A DNA stretch of 64,000 nt from NCBI RefSeq assembly GCF_031081985.1, contig NZ_JARWSK010000006.1:124001-188000 (forward strand). The letters run 5' to 3'. The position numbers and the translations under genes are program-made. Shown piece after piece: positions 61,227 through 64,000 of the stretch. The notes under the pieces were generated by a model. That model made no database searches and had not been told where the DNA came from. It saw nothing but the letters and a program-made list of their open reading frames with translations. The DNA comes from Komagataeibacter xylinus. Its GTDB lineage: Bacteria; Pseudomonadota; Alphaproteobacteria; Acetobacterales; Acetobacteraceae. Within the stretch, counting starts at the first letter, position 1. Each line of letters begins with the position of its first letter.

Positions 61227-63383
61227 TCAGAAACTGCCAGATCCGAACTGCTGGGCGAGGTGCTTCATGCGTTCGGCCATGGTCTCGGCCGGTCTGGCGG
61301 GCGGCGTGGTTTCCGGCAGCGTGGGCCTGACGGCTTCCGTTACCGCCTGCAGGCTGTCGACCAGCCGGTCGATAGAGGTGGGCACATCCACGACCAGGAC
61401 ATTGCCGTCGTGAGGGGTCGCCCACGATGGCGGTGCGGCCCAGTCGATCCGGCGCAGGCCGTGCAGGTTGGCCATGACGTTGGTCATGACCATCAGGTCC
61501 AGCGCTTCATTCCGGGTGCTGGATGTCGGCTTGACCCATCGGCCATTGGCCTCCCGCTGCTCGGCCACAAGCTGGTCGAAGAACGGGTGCGGCGGCTCCG
61601 GTGCCCGCAGGGCAGCCGGGAAATGGACGTAAAGCGGGCCAGCTTCGGCCTGCTGGAGCTGGAGCGCCACGATATCCTTGGCCGTGTTCGGGTTGAAGAT
61701 GCCCAGGGGCACATCACCCCGAGCAGCAGCAAACCGGTCCTTGCGCTGCGTCTCGGGGTAGGTGACGACAAGCGAGGCGGCATTGATGCCGCTGGCCCCC
61801 TTGAGGGGCAGGAGGGTCCATGCGTCGCGCCCGTCCTTCTTGCCCAGGTAACGGACATCGCCACGCTTGCGCGCGCGCCGCCATGCTTCATAGGCCTGCA
61901 GGGTCACGCCGTCCTGGCCGCCACTGTCGTACCCCGTGGCCAAAATCTTCATGCCCCGTGTCGGGGTATCCGCCAGCGGATACACATGGGTGCGCAGCCG
62001 ATGGAGCAGGGCGTCCCAGTCATCGGGGCTGGTGGACGGGTCGGCTGGCATCTTGAAATGGTCGATGACCCAGCTTTCACCGCCGACGCCCCAGCCGCGC
62101 ACGAAGCCCTCGAAATGGCGGGCCTGTATGTCGACCGCTGCGGTCATGAAGCGGACACCCGAGGGAACGGTGCCCATGGTCAGGGTCGCTTCCGCGCGGT
62201 CAGCGATGACAGTGGCGTCGATACTGCCGACCGCCTTGGGTGGCTCGAAGGGCAGGCCCCAGCGTTTGACTGTCACGTCCTTGAGTTTCTGGACGGCTTC
62301 TTCCTCGCCATTCTCGACTGCCCGGCGCGCCTTCTCCATTTCATAGGCGAGGGAGCCGATGCCGCCGATCACGAAGGGAGACATGGCGCCGGTGATCCAG
62401 AACCCCGCGATCTCCTTGGCGACCAGTTCTCCGGTTATGTCACCATCTTCGCTGATGGTCTGACCCATGCCGACCCAGACGCCATCACGGTTCATGGCGC
62501 GCCGCCATTTGTCCTCGATCAGGGTGCCGCAGCAGGGGCAGACAAGCCGTGCGGTTTCCTTGATCTCATCAAGCGGGGCATCTGCTGGCCAGTCCAGCGT
62601 CATGACACGCTGGCCCATCGGGTTGGGCGAGGAATAGGCGTTACAGTTCGGGCAGGGCCAGTACCAGATGTGCCGGTCACTGTCCCGATAGAGGGACATG
62701 ACCCCGTTCGTCCATTTATCCGGACTGGCGCCAGCTGCCATGTCTGGATGGCTTTCGGCCAGCACCATGGATTCATACATGAATGACTGCCGACGATAGC
62801 TGGCCAGTTCATATGTATTGCCGCCGCAGGCATCCAGTTCGGTAATGATGACGCGTGGTGCGGATTTCTGGATAAGATTATTGTAACTGGCCGCCAGAAA
62901 CTGCACCCACATGCCGGTGAATTTCTTGAAGTGCATGGAGTTGTCGCGTGGCAACTTCCCCTGCTTGTCTTTCAGACGCTTGTGGCTGTCGATCAGCGGA
63001 TTGATTTCTGCCTTTACATATTCCTCAATCATCGCATCGGTTGCGCTGTAGACCAGCATATCCGCCGGGTCTGCATCGATGGACTGGCACATCCAGTTCT
63101 GGCCGATTGCGGTCTTGCCGCTTCGTGCCGGGCCGACAACGGCGGTGGTCAGATGATTACGGCTGCTGAGCGCCCGCATTGGCCCGACCAGATAAGGAGC
63201 CTCATCATGGTTCCATCGCCCGACGTAACCGCCGCCACGATTATCCAGGTAGCGGTGAAGTGCGGCATAATCGGCAACATCTATCTGCTCTGGCGGCAGG
63301 AAAGCCTTGATGGCATTCGAGATGACCGCGCGCGGATCAGCAAACCTCACCTTAGACAAGGGCGTCGGGCTGGAGACCGTCAT
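61227..63383 (-). CDS. Terminase large subunit (lambda gpA family)
   Basis: A 718-residue packaging motor. The ATPase part has VVGPARSGKTAIGQNWM (Walker A) near residue 90 and RVIITELDACGG as the Walker B region; a CxxC...CxxC zinc pair (CPNCNAY and CPCCGTL) follows, as in gpA-type terminases. The nuclease part has VDIQARHFEGFVRGWGVGGESWVIDH and YDSGGQDG. ATG 63383 is taken; GTG 63395 is possible. It overlaps the small subunit gene by about 30 bases. gpA-type terminases usually cut at cos sites. Confidence 0.92.
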   Translation of the reverse strand: MTVSSPTPLSKVRFADPRAVISNAIKAFLPPEQIDVADYAALHRYLDNRGGGYVGRWNHDEAPYLVGPMRALSSRNHLTTAVVGPARSGKTAIGQNWMCQSIDADPADMLVYSATDAMIEEYVKAEINPLIDSHKRLKDKQGKLPRDNSMHFKKFTGMWVQFLAASYNNLIQKSAPRVIITELDACGGNTYELASYRRQSFMYESMVLAESHPDMAAGASPDKWTNGVMSLYRDSDRHIWYWPCPNCNAYSSPNPMGQRVMTLDWPADAPLDEIKETARLVCPCCGTLIEDKWRRAMNRDGVWVGMGQTISEDGDITGELVAKEIAGFWITGAMSPFVIGGIGSLAYEMEKARRAVENGEEEAVQKLKDVTVKRWGLPFEPPKAVGSIDATVIADRAEATLTMGTVPSGVRFMTAAVDIQARHFEGFVRGWGVGGESWVIDHFKMPADPSTSPDDWDALLHRLRTHVYPLADTPTRGMKILATGYDSGGQDGVTLQAYEAWRRARKRGDVRYLGKKDGRDAWTLLPLKGASGINAASLVVTYPETQRKDRFAAARGDVPLGIFNPNTAKDIVALQLQQAEAGPLYVHFPAALRAPEPPHPFFDQLVAEQREANGRWVKPTSSTRNEALDLMVMTNVMANLHGLRRIDWAAPPSWATPHDGNVLVVDVPTSIDRLVDSLQAVTEAVRPTLPETTPPARPAETMAERMKHLAQQFGSGSF

Positions 63384-63999
63384 CTTCCGTCTCACCTATC
63401 TTCATGTCATCCAGCACCTTCTGGACAGCTGTGCGCTGCATGTCCGCCAGCTTGCTCTCAGCCTGCCGGATCATGACATCCGGCCATGACTGCTCGCGGC
63501 CCAGCTGGCGGATGAATACATTGATGTCCCGACCGAGGCGCCCGAATACAGACGTGAACAGGTCCTGCACTTCCTCGGCATTGACCAGCTTTCCAGCGCG
63601 CTCGGCCTGTTTCATCTGCAGGTCCTGCAGGCGCGCCAGGTCAAGCTGTTCCTTGATGGGGATGCGCGGGCCTGATGGCTGCGCGACAGGTTCAGGCCAT
63701 AACGTGAGCTGGAGCTTCATCAGCTCCGCGTCCCGATCTGCCTCTTTGGCGGCTTCTTCTTCCCGCCGGGCCGTGAGGAAGGCCAGAACCTCATCAAGAT
63801 GAAAGGTCCAGCTCACGCCGTTGCGGCCGCGCTCGACCACGGGAAATTCTGGCCAGCGATCTAGCCAGCTGGTCAGGGTCGGCAGCGATATCCGCAGCCG
63901 GTTGGCCAGTTCGCGTTTGTTGACGGTCGGACGAATGGCGGTGGCCTGACCATCCTGCGCTGCCTCATTGTCTGACAACAACACCAATGGAAACACCAA
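63352..63999 (-). CDS. Terminase small subunit-like (Nu1/DUF1441), 5' end at window edge
   Basis: At least 205 residues. An N-terminal winged helix-turn-helix reads VNKRELANRLRISLPTLTSWLDRWPEFPVVERGRNGVSWTFHLDEVLAFL, as in Nu1-type DNA recognition subunits, followed by a long charged helix (EEEAAKEADRDAELMKLQ) and a C-terminal helical part with GRLGRDINVFIRQLGREQ. It would bind the packaging site and pass DNA to the large subunit. Candidate TTG and GTG starts lie in the last 30 bases of the window and the true start may be beyond it. Confidence 0.8.
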   Translation of the reverse strand: MVFPLVLLSDNEAAQDGQATAIRPTVNKRELANRLRISLPTLTSWLDRWPEFPVVERGRNGVSWTFHLDEVLAFLTARREEEAAKEADRDAELMKLQLTLWPEPVAQPSGPRIPIKEQLDLARLQDLQMKQAERAGKLVNAEEVQDLFTSVFGRLGRDINVFIRQLGREQSWPDVMIRQAESKLADMQRTAVQKVLDDMKIGETEDDGLQPDALV

Positions 64000-64000
64000 G

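Larger units (their letters stand above)
36858..64000 (-). mobile_element. Prophage with lambda-like head and Mu-like contractile tail (right part)
   Basis: From the tRNA fragment to the window end nearly all genes read on the minus strand in phage order: terminase, portal, protease, scaffold, capsid, joining proteins, sheath, tube, chaperone, tape measure, baseplate, fibre, lysis, accessory genes. Head genes match the lambda families, tail genes match Mu families, and no part of a Mu transposase or of the early region is in the window. The element is therefore cut by the window edge; integrase, repressor and replication genes must lie beyond 64000. Structural genes look intact, so the phage or a tail-like particle may still form. 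Confidence 0.9.

Noticed and set aside
36858-64000. True Mu-like transposable phage
   Set aside because: Tail genes are Mu-like, but the head is lambda-like, no transposase is visible in the window and the end is a tRNA fragment.

Overview
The window is about 62% GC and reads as an alphaproteobacterial chromosome of the Acetobacteraceae, most likely Komagataeibacter or Gluconacetobacter. This rests on gene content, on the three-subunit PurS/PurQ/PurL purine enzyme, and on AT-rich hairpin repeats between genes that resemble those I recall from Komagataeibacter. The genus is inference.

Positions 1-36 kb are core chromosome. From left to right: the lpdA tail, lipA and a RatA-like gene; a minus-strand cluster of CinA-like amidase, pgpA, lytic transglycosylase and a TerC-family gene; purB and an NRDE gene; then a tightly overlapping purine operon (purC-purS-X-purQ-purL) running on to bolA and grxD. 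In that operon, X is a secreted Rap1a-like protein wedged between purS and purQ. Next come yraN, cardiolipin synthase, an EEP-family hydrolase, an AI-2E permease, sseA, metC and an alcohol dehydrogenase. A looser stretch (21-33 kb) holds small secreted and membrane proteins, a DUF6056-like membrane protein, a sugar porter, a hemolysin-III protein, a DUF2075 ATPase and a frameshifted small gene. At 33.5-35.9 kb a stand-alone H-NOX heme sensor overlaps a GAF-GGDEF-EAL protein whose EAL domain has lost its metal-binding DDFG motif. This is a candidate NO/O2 to c-di-GMP switch.

Positions 36.2-36.9 kb are a scar of old integrations: two truncated genes fused back to back (one an integrase) and the 3' part of a tRNA gene with a CAT anticodon, which I take as the attachment site. 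From there to the window end is one prophage read almost wholly on the minus strand, so its packaging genes lie at the right. The head module is lambda-like (terminase gpA type, gpW, portal, S49 protease, scaffold, decoration protein, major capsid). The tail is Mu-like and contractile (sheath, tube, a chaperone with a probable -1 frameshift, tape measure, gpN, gp44-48). No Mu transposase is visible and the integrase half lies outside the window.

The prophage end near the attachment site (37-42.4 kb) carries the least explained genes. They are a papain-like protein overlapping a lipoprotein, a plus-strand single-domain alarmone hydrolase, an AT-rich gene with an RNxxxH motif, a Tat-type lipoprotein followed by two overlapping mini membrane proteins (33 and 44 aa), and lysis-type genes separated by near-identical terminators. 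This is the best place in the window to look for an undescribed phage-encoded system.
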